The notes under the pieces are model-generated. The model did not search any database and was not told the origin of the DNA. It saw only the letters and a list, made by a program, of their open reading frames with translations. The position numbers and the translations under genes are program-made. A DNA stretch of 64,000 nucleotides. Origin: Rhodanobacter sp. 7MK24. GTDB taxonomy: Bacteria > Pseudomonadota > Gammaproteobacteria > Xanthomonadales > Rhodanobacteraceae. The stretch lies in the NCBI RefSeq assembly GCF_014842995.1, contig NZ_JACYXL010000006.1:62001-126000 (forward strand), written 5' to 3'. Numbering within the stretch: the stretch's first letter is position 1; the number at the start of each line of letters is the position of its first letter. Of this stretch, positions 49,992-59,396 are shown piece by piece.

Positions 49992-51116
49992 ATGCCGCAG
50001 CGCATTTCCTTGAAGAAACCAGTGGCATTGCTGGCCGTGGTAGCAGTGGCCGCGCTGGTCGCGCACGCATGGTCTAGCCACGGCAAGGCCGGTTCGGACA
50101 AGCCCAAGGCCACACAGGCGGTGCCGGTGAAAGTGGCAACGGCCGTGCGCGGCGACCTTGACCTCTCGCTCAAGGTGAACGGATATGCCGAGGCATATTC
50201 CACCGTGACCGTGCAGTCGCGCGTCAGCGGCCAGCTCGAATCCATCGCGTTCGCGCTGGGCGGCCGCGTGCGCGAGGGCGAGGTGATCGCGCGCATCGAT
50301 CCCAGCCTGTTGCAGGCGCAACTGGATCAGGCGCGCGGCAATCTCGCCAAGGACCAGGCGCAGCTCGTGAATGCCCAGCAGGTGCTGCGACGCTATACGC
50401 CGATGCTGGCCAAGGGCTACGTCGCGCAGACCGACTACGACGGCTACAAGGCGAACGTGGGCATCTACGCCGCCTCGGTGAAAGCGGACCAGGCCGCCGT
50501 GGAAATGGCGCAGACGCAGCTTGGTTACGCACAGATCAGCGCGCCGGTGGACAGCATCGCCGGTGCGCCGCTGGCCTATCCCGGCGCGCAGGTGAGCGCG
50601 AACAGCACCAACCTCGTCGTGCTCAACCAGGTGCGGCCGATCCACGTGACGTTTTCGGTACCGGAATCCGCGCTGGGCGACATCCGGGCGGCGGAGGCGC
50701 GCGGCAAGCTGGCGGTGAACGTGCAGGTGCCGGGCGCATCCGCGCCGCTGCAGGCCACGCTGGATTTCGTCAACAACGCGGTGGACACCGGCACCGGCAC
50801 GATCCAGCTGAAGGCGAGCTATGCCAATGCGGACGATCGCCTCACTCCCGGCCAGTTCGTGCAGGTGACCCTGCCTACCGCGCGCCTGCACGACGTGGTG
50901 ACGGTGCCGGTGACGGCCCTGCAGAACTCGCCGAACGGGGCTTTCGTGTTCGTGTTGGATGCGGAAGGCAAGGCTAGTCAGCGCATGGTGACCGCGGGAG
51001 CGAATGACGGCGCAAGCATCGTGATCGGGAAAGGCCTGGACGGCGGCGAGAAGGTGGTCACCGACGGGCAGATGCTGTTGACGAACGGCACGAAGGTGCA
51101 GGTGGTGACGGAATGA
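49992..51116 (+). CDS. RND efflux periplasmic adaptor (membrane fusion protein)
   Basis: A 374-residue adaptor with an N-terminal membrane anchor (about 10-27), barrel-sandwich hybrid (YAEAYSTVTVQSRVSGQLESI and later), alpha-hairpin, beta-barrel and membrane-proximal domain. It bridges the RND pump and an outer-membrane channel. Preceded by GGGGAGCC. The family is MdtA/MexE-like; a TolC-type partner gene is not in the window. Confidence 0.9.
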   Translation: MPQRISLKKPVALLAVVAVAALVAHAWSSHGKAGSDKPKATQAVPVKVATAVRGDLDLSLKVNGYAEAYSTVTVQSRVSGQLESIAFALGGRVREGEVIARIDPSLLQAQLDQARGNLAKDQAQLVNAQQVLRRYTPMLAKGYVAQTDYDGYKANVGIYAASVKADQAAVEMAQTQLGYAQISAPVDSIAGAPLAYPGAQVSANSTNLVVLNQVRPIHVTFSVPESALGDIRAAEARGKLAVNVQVPGASAPLQATLDFVNNAVDTGTGTIQLKASYANADDRLTPGQFVQVTLPTARLHDVVTVPVTALQNSPNGAFVFVLDAEGKASQRMVTAGANDGASIVIGKGLDGGEKVVTDGQMLLTNGTKVQVVTE

Positions 51117-51240
51117 CGGGGACTGCGGCGAGATTGGCCCTTCTTCCCGGCAGAGAGAGGGCTCAAGCGGGTGTTGCGGGTTCGCCTGCCGGGCTGAGCG
51201 GTGATCCGGCGCCACGCCGCCTGCAGGGGGGGCGCATCCT

Positions 51241-54200
51241 TTGAACCTGCCAGCCCTGTGCATCCGCCGCCCGGTGATGACCGCGCTGTTGATGATCGCG
51301 CTGATCGTGTTCGGCGTGGCCGCGTATCCCAACCTGGCGGTGAACGAGTTGCCGAACGTGGATTTTCCCACTATCTCGGTGAGCGCGAGCCTGCCCGGCG
51401 CCTCGCCGGAGACGATGGCGACGGCGGTGGCCACGCCGCTGGAGAACCAGTTCTCCACCATCGCCGGCATCAGCCAGATGACTTCGACCAGCGCGCTGGG
51501 TTCGACGTCGATCACACTGAGCTTCGACCTGAGCCGCAACATCGACGGCGCCGCACAGGACGTGCAGGCGGCGATCTCGGCGGCGATGCGCCAGTTGCCC
51601 ACCAACATGCCCACGCCGCCCACCTTCCGCAAGGTGAACCCGGCGGACAAGGCCATCCTTTACCTCACGCTCAGTTCCGACACGCTGCCGCTGTCCACCG
51701 TGGATGAATACGCTGAAACGCAGCTGGCGCAGGAGCTGTCGATGATCGAAGGCGTGGCGCAGGTGGGCGTGTTCGGCTCGCAGAAATACGCCGTGCGCAT
51801 CAGCGTCGATCCCGCCAAGCTGGCCGCCAACGGCGTTGGCATCGACGTGCTGGAGCAGGCCGTCGCGAACGCCAACGTCAACCTTGCCACCGGTTCGCTC
51901 AACGGCTCGCGCCAGCTGGTACAGGTGAGTTCGGACGGCCAACTGCAGAAGGCGGCGCCGTACAACGACATCATCGTGGCCTGGCGCAACGGCGCGCCGA
52001 TCATGTTGTCGCAGCTCGGCAAGGCCGAGGACAGCGTGCAGAACGACCAGGTGGCGAGCTGGTACAACGGCAAGCGCGCGATCGTGCTGGCGATCGACCG
52101 CCAGCCCGGCTCCAACACCGTGGCCACCATCGACCGCATCCGCGCGGTGCTGCCGCAGTTCCTGGCCACGCTGCCGCCGTCGATCAAGCTGGAGACGCTG
52201 TACGACCGTTCCGTCTCGATCCGCGCCTCGGTGGACGACGTGCAGTACACCCTGCTGCTGGCGGGCGTGCTGGTGGTGCTGGTGATCTACCTGTTCCTCG
52301 GCAACGCCTCGGCCACCCTGATCCCCGCGCTGGCGCTGCCGGTGTCCATCATCGGTACCTTCGGCGCAATGTACGCGCTGGGCTACAGTCTGGACAACCT
52401 CTCGCTGCTGGCGCTGACCCTGGTGGTCGGCTTCGTGGTGGACGACGCCATCGTGATGCTGGAGAACATCGTGCGCCACATCGAGACGGGCACGGACCCG
52501 TACGAGGCGGCCATGGTCGGCGCCAGCGAGATCGGCTTCACCATCTTCTCGATGACGCTGTCGCTGGTGGCGGTATTCCTGCCGGTGATGTTCATGGGCG
52601 GCATCGTGGGGCGTCTGTTCCACGAGTTCGCGGTGACGCTGAGCGTGGCGATCCTGATCTCGGGTTTCGTCTCCATCACGCTGACGCCGATGCTTTGCAG
52701 CCGCTTCGTGAAGCATGCCGAGCACGAGAAGAAAGCACGCGTGGTGCTGTGGTTCGACCGCTGCTTCGACGCCGTGCGGCGCGGCTACGCGCGCTCGCTG
52801 GACTGGTCGGTGGCGCATCCGCGGACCATCCTCGGCGTGTTCTTCGCCAGTCTGGTCGCCACGGCGGTGCTGTTCGTGGTGGTGGACAAGGACTTCATCC
52901 CCGCCGGGGACACTGGCCAGCTGCAGGTCAATACCGAAGGCCCTGACGACATTTCCATCAGCGGCATGGCCGCGCGCCAGCAGCGGCTGGCGGAGATCGT
53001 GGCGGACGATCCGAACATCGACGCTTACATGTCCTCGGTGGGTTCGGGCGGCTCGCGCACCACCACCAACAACGGTTCGATCTTCATGCGGCTCAAGCCC
53101 GCGGACGAACGCGCGCTGACACCCGACCAGATCATCCAGGAGCTGCGGCCGAAGTTCGCCAGGGTGCCGGGCATCCGCGCCTATATCCAGAACCCGCCGC
53201 AGATCCAGGTGGGTGGCCGTGCTTCCAAGGCCGAATACCAGTACACGCTGCAGTCCACCGACCTCGATGCGTTGTACGCGGAGTCCGGCAAGGTGCTGGC
53301 CGCGTTCGCCAAGCTGCAAGGCTTTCAGGACGTCACCAGCGACCTCGATCTCAACGGACCGGCCATCGACGTCAAGGTGGATCGCTCCAAGCTGGCGCCG
53401 CTGGGACTCACCATGTACCAGGTGCAGAACGCGCTGGGCACGGCATTCGGCGAAGGGCAGGTCTCGACGATCTACGGCACGGCCACCCAGTACTGGGTGA
53501 TCCTCCAGGTTAACTACGCGTTGCAGAACAACCCGGAGGTGCTGTCGCAGCTCTACGTCACCTCCAATACTGGCACGCTGGTGCCGCTCAACACGGTGGC
53601 CAGCTTCACGCGTACCGCACAGCCGCTCACCGTGAACCACCAGGGCGAGCTGCCGGCGGTGACCATCTCGTTCAACCTCGCGCCGGGCGTGAGCCTGAGC
53701 CAGGCAGTGGGGGAGATCGACGGCGCGATGCGCGACCTGCGCCTACCCGCGTCCATCACCGGCAGCGTGCAGGGCACGGCACAGGCCTTCCAGGACTCCA
53801 TGCAGGGCATGGGCCTGCTGCTGGCGCTGGCGTTGTTCGTGATCTACCTCGTGCTGGGCATCCTGTACGAAAGCTTCATCCACCCGCTGACCATCCTCTC
53901 CGGCCTGCCTGCGGCAGGCGTGGGCGCGCTGCTCACGCTGATGATTTTCCGCGCACCGCTGGACCTGTTCTCCTTCGTGGGCATCGTGATGCTGATCGGC
54001 ATCGTGAAAAAGAACGCGATCATGCTGATCGACTTCGCGCTGGAGCGGCAGCGCACGGAAGGCATGGCGCCGGCCGCGGCGATCATGGAAGCCTGTCACG
54101 TACGCTTTCGACCGATCATGATGACTACCATGGCCGCCTTCGCCGGCACCTTGCCGATCGCGCTGGGCCTGGGCGCCGGCGCGGAAACGCGCCGCCCGCT

Positions 54201-54345
54201 GGGTCTTGCCGTGGTCGGTGGCCTGCTGGTGTCGCAGGTGCTCACGCTTTACCTGACGCCGGTGATCTATCTGTACATGGACCGGTTGCAGCAGCGGTTC
54301 GGCGGCAAGCGCCGCCACGGCGCCGAGGCCGCACGGGCAGGCTGA
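51241..54345 (+). CDS. RND multidrug efflux transporter (HAE1, MdtC-like)
   Basis: A 1034-residue inner-membrane proton antiporter with twelve membrane segments and two large periplasmic loops. Residue patterns resemble MdtC: FPTISVSASLPGASPETMA and ENQFSTIAGI. Proton relay residues are in place: the adjacent aspartates in GFVVDDAIVMLENI and the lysine in IGIVKKNAIMLIDFAL. The only plausible start is TTG 51241, with GGGGGGG 10-16 bases upstream; the frame has a stop at 51202-51204 and no ATG or GTG before the conserved MNLPALCIRRPV start. A 124-base gap with a long-range GC-rich inverted repeat (CCCGGCAG / CTGCCGGG) separates it from the adaptor. Confidence 0.92.
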   Translation: MNLPALCIRRPVMTALLMIALIVFGVAAYPNLAVNELPNVDFPTISVSASLPGASPETMATAVATPLENQFSTIAGISQMTSTSALGSTSITLSFDLSRNIDGAAQDVQAAISAAMRQLPTNMPTPPTFRKVNPADKAILYLTLSSDTLPLSTVDEYAETQLAQELSMIEGVAQVGVFGSQKYAVRISVDPAKLAANGVGIDVLEQAVANANVNLATGSLNGSRQLVQVSSDGQLQKAAPYNDIIVAWRNGAPIMLSQLGKAEDSVQNDQVASWYNGKRAIVLAIDRQPGSNTVATIDRIRAVLPQFLATLPPSIKLETLYDRSVSIRASVDDVQYTLLLAGVLVVLVIYLFLGNASATLIPALALPVSIIGTFGAMYALGYSLDNLSLLALTLVVGFVVDDAIVMLENIVRHIETGTDPYEAAMVGASEIGFTIFSMTLSLVAVFLPVMFMGGIVGRLFHEFAVTLSVAILISGFVSITLTPMLCSRFVKHAEHEKKARVVLWFDRCFDAVRRGYARSLDWSVAHPRTILGVFFASLVATAVLFVVVDKDFIPAGDTGQLQVNTEGPDDISISGMAARQQRLAEIVADDPNIDAYMSSVGSGGSRTTTNNGSIFMRLKPADERALTPDQIIQELRPKFARVPGIRAYIQNPPQIQVGGRASKAEYQYTLQSTDLDALYAESGKVLAAFAKLQGFQDVTSDLDLNGPAIDVKVDRSKLAPLGLTMYQVQNALGTAFGEGQVSTIYGTATQYWVILQVNYALQNNPEVLSQLYVTSNTGTLVPLNTVASFTRTAQPLTVNHQGELPAVTISFNLAPGVSLSQAVGEIDGAMRDLRLPASITGSVQGTAQAFQDSMQGMGLLLALALFVIYLVLGILYESFIHPLTILSGLPAAGVGALLTLMIFRAPLDLFSFVGIVMLIGIVKKNAIMLIDFALERQRTEGMAPAAAIMEACHVRFRPIMMTTMAAFAGTLPIALGLGAGAETRRPLGLAVVGGLLVSQVLTLYLTPVIYLYMDRLQQRFGGKRRHGAEAARAG

Positions 54346-54352
54346 GCCGGCA

Positions 54353-54378
54353 CCCGGCGTCGCGGCGGCGACGCCGGG
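54353..54378. terminator. Possible convergent terminator between the RND pump and the transducer gene
   Basis: An 11-bp stem CCCGGCGTCGC / GCGACGCCGGG with loop GGCG, in the 39 bases between two converging genes. There is no T tract on either side. Confidence 0.5.
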
Positions 54379-54384
54379 CGTCAT

Positions 54385-55746
54385 TCAGTCGGCTGCACCT
54401 GCCTGCAGTTCGGCAATGGTGCGGCTGGCCTGCGCCAGGCCATTGGCCTGTGCACGGGCATCGTCGGCGATCTGCCGGATCAAATGGCCGACCTGGGTCG
54501 ACGAGCCGGTGATGGCCTGCATCGCGTGGCCGGCGCGTTCGGCATGGTTGGCGCAACTGGTCACGGCATCGGTGGTGCTTTGCACCAGGGAGTGAATGTC
54601 CTTGGCGGACTCGGCGCTGCGTTGCGCCAGCGCGCGCACTTCCTGCGCCACCACGGCGAAGCCCTTGCCAAGTTCGCCGGCATGCGCGGCTTCCACTGCG
54701 GCGTTGAGGGAGAGGATATTGGTCTGGAAGGCGATCGAGTTCATCACCGAGATGATTTCGGTCATGTCCCTGGAGTGCCGGTTGATGTCGGCGATGTCGG
54801 TGACCAGGCGCGCCACCAATGCGCTGCCGGCGTTGGCACTCTCGTTGGCTTCGGAGGCCAGCTTGTTGGCGGTCTGCGCCTCGCCGGCGATCGCGGGCAC
54901 CGTGGCATTGAGCTCTTCGACCGAACGGCGTAGCGCCTGCGCGGCCAGCGTCTGGCGGGTTACGTCGGTGGCGAGCTTGACCACCTTGTGCGGCTGGCCC
55001 GAGGCATCGAGGATGGGGTTGTAGCTGGCCTGCAGCCATACCGGGCTGCCATCGCGGCGCACGCGCTGGAACAAGCCGGAGTTGTACTCGCCCCGGTGCA
55101 GACGTATCCAGAAGTCGCGGTAGGCCGAGCTTTCGCGTTCCTTCCGTTCGACGAACATGCGATGGTGCTGGCCGACCACCTCGTCGCGCCGGTAGCCCAT
55201 CACGGCGAGGAAATTGTCGTTGGCTTCCTGCACGACGCCGTCGAGATCGAAGGTGATGACCGCCTGCGCGCGGTCGATGGCGGCGAGGCGACTCGCCATC
55301 TCCGCCGCCGCAAGGCGCTGGGCGGTGACGTCGGTGGCATGCTTGATCACGCGACGCACGCGTCCGAGCGGATCGCGTATCGGGCTGTAGCTGCCCTGGA
55401 TCCACACCTCGCGCCCGTTGGCATCGATGCGGCGGTACACGCCGCTGTCGTGCTGGCCGCTGCCCAGTCGTTGCCAGAACTCGCGATAGGCGTCGCTGTC
55501 GCTTTCGTCAGGAAGCACGAACATGCGATGGTGCTGGCCGACGACCTGCTCGCGGCTGTATCCGAAGCAACGGAGGAAGTTGTCGTTGGCGTCGAGGATG
55601 GTGCCATCCGGCGCAAACTCGATCACCGCCTGCTCGCGGTCGATGGCCGCGAGGCGGCCGATCAGTTCATGGCGCTCGCGCTGGTCGAGCCACAGTTGCC
55701 GCAAACCACGCAGGCGGTCGAACAGGGAATACAAGGTAGTAGCCAC
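54385..55746 (-). CDS. Soluble chemotaxis-type transducer with two PAS domains (BdlA-like)
   Basis: A 453-residue protein with no membrane segment. PAS 1 (about 30-150) and PAS 2 (about 152-272) are close duplicates, sharing ANDNFL and [10 protein letters not shown]. Each PAS is followed by a PAC motif ending in V(I/V)KHATDVT or VVKLATDVT. The MCP signalling domain ends the protein, with the tip hairpin [32 protein letters not shown]. This architecture matches Pseudomonas BdlA (biofilm dispersion). Signal may be a heme, flavin or redox state; not inferable. Confidence 0.87.
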   Translation of the reverse strand: MATTLYSLFDRLRGLRQLWLDQRERHELIGRLAAIDREQAVIEFAPDGTILDANDNFLRCFGYSREQVVGQHHRMFVLPDESDSDAYREFWQRLGSGQHDSGVYRRIDANGREVWIQGSYSPIRDPLGRVRRVIKHATDVTAQRLAAAEMASRLAAIDRAQAVITFDLDGVVQEANDNFLAVMGYRRDEVVGQHHRMFVERKERESSAYRDFWIRLHRGEYNSGLFQRVRRDGSPVWLQASYNPILDASGQPHKVVKLATDVTRQTLAAQALRRSVEELNATVPAIAGEAQTANKLASEANESANAGSALVARLVTDIADINRHSRDMTEIISVMNSIAFQTNILSLNAAVEAAHAGELGKGFAVVAQEVRALAQRSAESAKDIHSLVQSTTDAVTSCANHAERAGHAMQAITGSSTQVGHLIRQIADDARAQANGLAQASRTIAELQAGAAD

Positions 55747-55874
55747 GCAATCCCCCCTGGTACGCAGGTTGTCCCTATCTCTGCGCTAACGGCGGCAGTG
55801 CGCCGGACTTGAGCGCTTTTACCGTTGCCAGGTTCCTTCCCGGCAAACAGCCCTGGTACCGGCCCCGGCATGCA

Positions 55875-56186
55875 TCAGAACAACCATTGTGCGGCCCGCT
55901 GACGTTGGCGCTCGCTCAAACGGGAATTCGGCGGGGTTGGGCCGTAGCCCAGCAGGTAGTCGATAGCGCGGTGGCCTTTGGTATCGGCCTGGTACGGGTC
56001 GGCGCCGGCGTCCAGCAGTGCCTTGATCAGGTCCAGCGAGCCGTTGGCCGCGGCATGCTTCAGGGCGGTGCGGGCATCGTTGCCGAGTTGTGGTGCAAAT
56101 CAACCTCGGCTTCAGATCGTTGCGTTGACTGACGCGCGATCTCCGGGCAGCAGGCTTGCAACGCCGGCCTGGTCGAACGGCGCAAA
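55875..56186 (-). pseudogene. Remnant of an ankyrin-repeat protein
   Basis: The frame from 56099 to a stop at 55875 encodes a good ankyrin repeat: DARTALKHAAANGSLDLIKA, LLDAGADPYQADTKGHRAID, then YLLGYGPTPPNSRLSERQRQ and RAAQWLF before the stop. A stop (56100-56102) precedes it in frame. In another frame just upstream (about 56186-56115), APFDQAGVASLL and RASVNAT look like part of a preceding repeat, suggesting a frameshift or deletion. No start codon and ribosome site are apparent. The rest of the gap to 56346 holds nothing else I can support. Confidence 0.55.
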
Positions 56187-56346
56187 CCTCCATGAGCGCC
56201 ATCCTGCCAGCCCCCGGCTAGCCGCCGCGCGCTGCCTGCGTGCGATGACCCGCCGGGCAACCGGCAAGCGCCGTCGACGGCCTCCTGCATGGCCAAGTCC
56301 CGGTATGCGCGCACGGGCATGGGCACGTCGTATCGGGAAGCGGGCC

Positions 56347-57783
56347 TTATTCCTCCGCGCCATCTCCGGCAAAGGCTCCCGGCGCCGATCCGAAGTCGCC
56401 GTCCGCCTGCGCCGCCATGTACGACCACGCCGCATACGCGGCCACGTTCTGCGCCAGCTCCTTGGGGTCGACCTTGTCCAGCGTGTCGTTGCTGGTGTGG
56501 TGCCAGTCGAAGTAATGCGTCGCGTCCTGGTCGAGGGTGAGCGCGGCCATGCCCTTGGCGTGCATGGCGCCGAGGTCGGAACCGCCGCCGCCGGGACGCC
56601 TGGGGTCGTAGGCCACGCCCAGCGGCTTGAGCACGTCGGCGATCTGTTCGATGGCGTGCCGCGCCCCTGGCTTCACGCTGGCGCTGATGCGGTACACCTT
56701 GCCGGCGCCGAGGTCGGAGTCGGTGCCGAGCATGAAGTCCGTCACCTCCTTGGCGTGCCTGTCGGCGTAGGCGCGCGCGCCCCACAGGCCCATTTCCTCG
56801 TTGGCGAAGGCGATCACGCGGATGGTGCGGTCGGGGCGTTGCGGCAGGTCGTGGATCAGCTTGGCGGCGGCCATCGAGATGGCGACGCCGGCGCCGTCGT
56901 CGATGGCGCCGGTGCCCGGATCCCAGGAGTCCAGATGGCCGCCAATGGCGACGACCTGCTCGGGATGCTTGCTGCCGGTGATCTCGCCGATCACGTTGGC
57001 GCCGGTGTATTCGCCAACGATGCCGCAGTCGAGGTCGAGCTGCACCGACACCGGCTTGCCATAGGCGAGTTCGCGTTCGAGCTGGTCGGCGTCGGGATTG
57101 GAAAGCGCCGCGGCAGGGATCGCCTTGGACGGGTCGCGGAAGCCGGTGACGCCGGTGTGGGCGATGCGCTCGTGCGCGTCGGTGCCAGCCGAGCGCAACA
57201 GGTAGCCTGCCGCGCCTTTCGAGGCGGCGATCACCGGACCGGCCACGCGCACCATCGAACCCATGCCGTAGTCGTGGCCGTCCTGGCTGCGCTGCATGCG
57301 GTAGCCGACGTAAACGATCTTGCCCTTGATCGTGGCCGGATCGGCGGCCTTCAGCGCCGCGATGCTGTCGAAAGCGATCACCTGCGCGGTGAGGCCGCCC
57401 TTGGGCGTGCCAGGGGAATAGCCCAGCGCGGTGAGCACGAGATGCTGCGGGAACGGCGCCACGATGGAGCCGCTCTCATGGCGGCGCACCCACAACGGAT
57501 AGGTTGCCGGCTCGGTGTAGACCTTGTCGAAGCCAAGCGCCTTGAATTTCGCCACCGCCCAATCGCGACCGGGCTGGTCGTTGGAGCCACCGGCCAGCCG
57601 CGGACCGACTTCGGTGGTCAGCGACTGCAGTACGGCATAGGCCGTGCCGTCATTGAGCGCCTTGTCGCGCAATTGTTCAGCCGTCTTTACCGCCGAGGCG
57701 GGAATGGTGGTGTCGGCGGCGCTGGCGGCACCTGCGGCAAGCAGCAGGCTGGCGGCGAGCAGGGTGGAAGCGTGATGGCGCAT
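56347..57783 (-). CDS. M28-family zinc metallopeptidase, secreted
   Basis: A 478-residue protein with a Sec signal peptide (ASLLLAAGAASA-AD). A PA domain insert (about 135-225) precedes the catalytic core. Zinc ligands and catalytic acids are visible: H283-D285 (GGHLDSWD), D295/D296 (AIDDGAG), E329-E330 (FANEEMGLWG), an Asp in GTDSDLGAG and the late His in WHHTSNDT. M28 aminopeptidases of this size (carboxypeptidase Q-like or PSMA-like) act on extracytoplasmic peptides or dipeptides. It is 91 bases downstream of mscL. Confidence 0.92.
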   Translation of the reverse strand: MRHHASTLLAASLLLAAGAASAADTTIPASAVKTAEQLRDKALNDGTAYAVLQSLTTEVGPRLAGGSNDQPGRDWAVAKFKALGFDKVYTEPATYPLWVRRHESGSIVAPFPQHLVLTALGYSPGTPKGGLTAQVIAFDSIAALKAADPATIKGKIVYVGYRMQRSQDGHDYGMGSMVRVAGPVIAASKGAAGYLLRSAGTDAHERIAHTGVTGFRDPSKAIPAAALSNPDADQLERELAYGKPVSVQLDLDCGIVGEYTGANVIGEITGSKHPEQVVAIGGHLDSWDPGTGAIDDGAGVAISMAAAKLIHDLPQRPDRTIRVIAFANEEMGLWGARAYADRHAKEVTDFMLGTDSDLGAGKVYRISASVKPGARHAIEQIADVLKPLGVAYDPRRPGGGGSDLGAMHAKGMAALTLDQDATHYFDWHHTSNDTLDKVDPKELAQNVAAYAAWSYMAAQADGDFGSAPGAFAGDGAEE

Positions 57784-57874
57784 GAATGTTTCCTTTTTCG
57801 TGGGGCATGACGCCGCGGCGAACCATGGGTTCGCACACGGCGTGTCTGCGGCGTGTGGCCGCGCGGTGCGGGAT

Positions 57875-58285
57875 TTACTGCCTGTTCTTCAGCAGATCGC
57901 GGATTTCGGTGAGCAGGACCACGTCGGCCGGCGGCGCGGCGGGAGCCTCCTCCTTCTTCTTCTGCAGCCGGTTCATCACCTTGATGAGCATGAAGATCGC
58001 GAAGGCCACGATGATGAAGGTGATGATGGTGTTGATGAAGCTGCCGTAGTTGATCGCCACTTCGGCGATCTTGTGCTTGGGGTCGCTGTCGTCGGCAGGC
58101 TTGAGCACCCACTTCATCGCCGAGAAGTCGATGCCACCGGTGAGTACGCCGATCGGCGGCATGATGACGTCGCTGACCAGCGAGCTGACGATCTTGCCGA
58201 ACGCGCCGCCGATCACGATACCGACGGCCATGTCCAGCACATTGCCGCGCATGGCAAACGCCTTGAATTCCTGCAGCATGCTCAT
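57875..58285 (-). CDS. mscL: Large-conductance mechanosensitive channel MscL
   Basis: A 136-residue pore protein. N-terminus [33 protein letters not shown] (core [20 protein letters not shown]) is the S1 helix and TM1; TM2 ([18 protein letters not shown]) follows the periplasmic loop; an acidic/basic cytoplasmic helix ends in [12 protein letters not shown]. It opens at high membrane tension to release solutes on hypo-osmotic shock. The start at 58285 (GGGGAG upstream) was chosen; the longer frame is spurious. Confidence 0.97.
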   Translation of the reverse strand: MSMLQEFKAFAMRGNVLDMAVGIVIGGAFGKIVSSLVSDVIMPPIGVLTGGIDFSAMKWVLKPADDSDPKHKIAEVAINYGSFINTIITFIIVAFAIFMLIKVMNRLQKKKEEAPAAPPADVVLLTEIRDLLKNRQ

Positions 58286-58514
58286 TGGTGCTACTCCCCG
58301 ATGGTGACGAGCCGGATGGCCGGGAAACTCTAGCGCAGCACGCACAGTTTCGGCATCAGTGACGCCGGCAGATTCCGGGTTTGTCCGAGGTTCCACGAAG
58401 CCGTGTGGCCTTGCCGAAACCGATAGATGGCAGTGCTTGGCGCAGTGCTTGCTTGGCGGGCAAGCCAGGCCGCGCTGCCGGATGGCAGCCACGGCAAGGC
58501 AAGCCACAGGCGGA

Positions 58515-59201
58515 TCAGACGATCCGGCAATCCAGCTCGGCGTAGCCGGCCAACTCGGCGCGGACATGGTCGCCGCGCTCCAGCGCCGCCACGCCGGCGG
58601 GTGTGCCGGTGAACACCAGGTCGCCGGGTTGCAGTTCGAACAGTGTGGACAGCGCGGCGAGGATGTGCGGCACGTCGTGGATCATTTCGCCCAATGGCGC
58701 GTGCTGGCGCATGCCGCCATTCACCGTGAGCCGAAGCTCGGTATCCGGGGCGGGCAGCGCACCCGCCACCGGCCGCAGCGCCGACACTGGCGCGGAATGG
58801 TCGAAGGCCTTGGCCACGTCCCAGGGATGGCCCTTGGCCTTGGCCTGTGCCTGCAGGTCGCGGCGGGTGAGATCCAACCCAACGCCTACGCCCCACACCA
58901 GCGCGGCGGCATGTTCCACCGGCACATCGCGGCCGCCGGCGCCCAGGGCGAGCACCATCTCCACTTCGTGATGGAGCTCGTTCGTGAGGGTCGGATAGGG
59001 GACATCCTTGCCGTCGGCCACCACGGCATCCGCCGGCTTGCAGAAAAACATGGGTCGCCCGCTTTCCACCGCGGCACCCATCTCCTTCGCATGCTCGGCG
59101 TAGTTGCGGCCGATGCAGAACACGCGGCGGATCGGGAAGCGCAAGGTGTCGCCGAGGACCGGCAGGCTGGTAGGAACAGGCGGGGCGATGACGTAGTTCA
59201 T
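58515..59201 (-). CDS. Fumarylacetoacetate hydrolase (FAH) family protein
   Basis: A 228-residue C-C bond hydrolase or decarboxylase/isomerase of the FAH family. [16 protein letters not shown], the acidic metal motif [21 protein letters not shown] and TGTPAGV match the family. Closest type is YcgM/FAHD1 acylpyruvase or oxaloacetate decarboxylase. The start MNYVIAPP at 59201 is used. It is divergent from the ABC exporter operon; 195 bases separate the starts. The 230 bases toward mscL (58286-58514) hold nothing I can name. Confidence 0.88.
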   Translation of the reverse strand: MNYVIAPPVPTSLPVLGDTLRFPIRRVFCIGRNYAEHAKEMGAAVESGRPMFFCKPADAVVADGKDVPYPTLTNELHHEVEMVLALGAGGRDVPVEHAAALVWGVGVGLDLTRRDLQAQAKAKGHPWDVAKAFDHSAPVSALRPVAGALPAPDTELRLTVNGGMRQHAPLGEMIHDVPHILAALSTLFELQPGDLVFTGTPAGVAALERGDHVRAELAGYAELDCRIV

Positions 59202-59305
59202 GTGCGAGAGCCTAGCGGGTAGCTGTCGGTCCAATCCTTACCGGGTCGCGCCAGGATGTCGAGCAGCGGGTGGATCCTGCGCCCGGCACATGTTTGCACG
59301 GACGG

Positions 59306-59321
59306 GATGACATCTGTCATC
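59306..59321. promoter_or_regulatory. Perfect dyad before the ABC exporter operon, probable operator
   Basis: GATGACA-TC-TGTCATC is a perfect 7-bp dyad, 75 bases upstream of the adaptor ATG. ATGACA within it could be a -35 box. GATAAC at 59332-59337 lies 18-19 bases after it and could be the -10. Such a position would allow a dimeric regulator to cover the -35 region. Confidence 0.5.
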
Positions 59322-59396
59322 GTCGATGGCTGATAACCACCCGTGGCCGCGATGGCCCGGGAGCGCTACGGTGTCGCGCATCACGGAGTCACGGGG

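Noticed and set aside
51163-53640. 825-codon minus-strand frame
   Set aside because: Antisense of the RND pump; high-GC shadow frame.
56060-56320. 86-codon minus-strand frame MPVRAYRDLAMQEAVDG...
   Set aside because: No ribosome site or known domain, and it overlaps the ankyrin remnant. Possibly another decayed piece, but unsupported.
55978-57810. 610-codon plus-strand frame
   Set aside because: Antisense of the M28 peptidase, whose metal ligands are intact.
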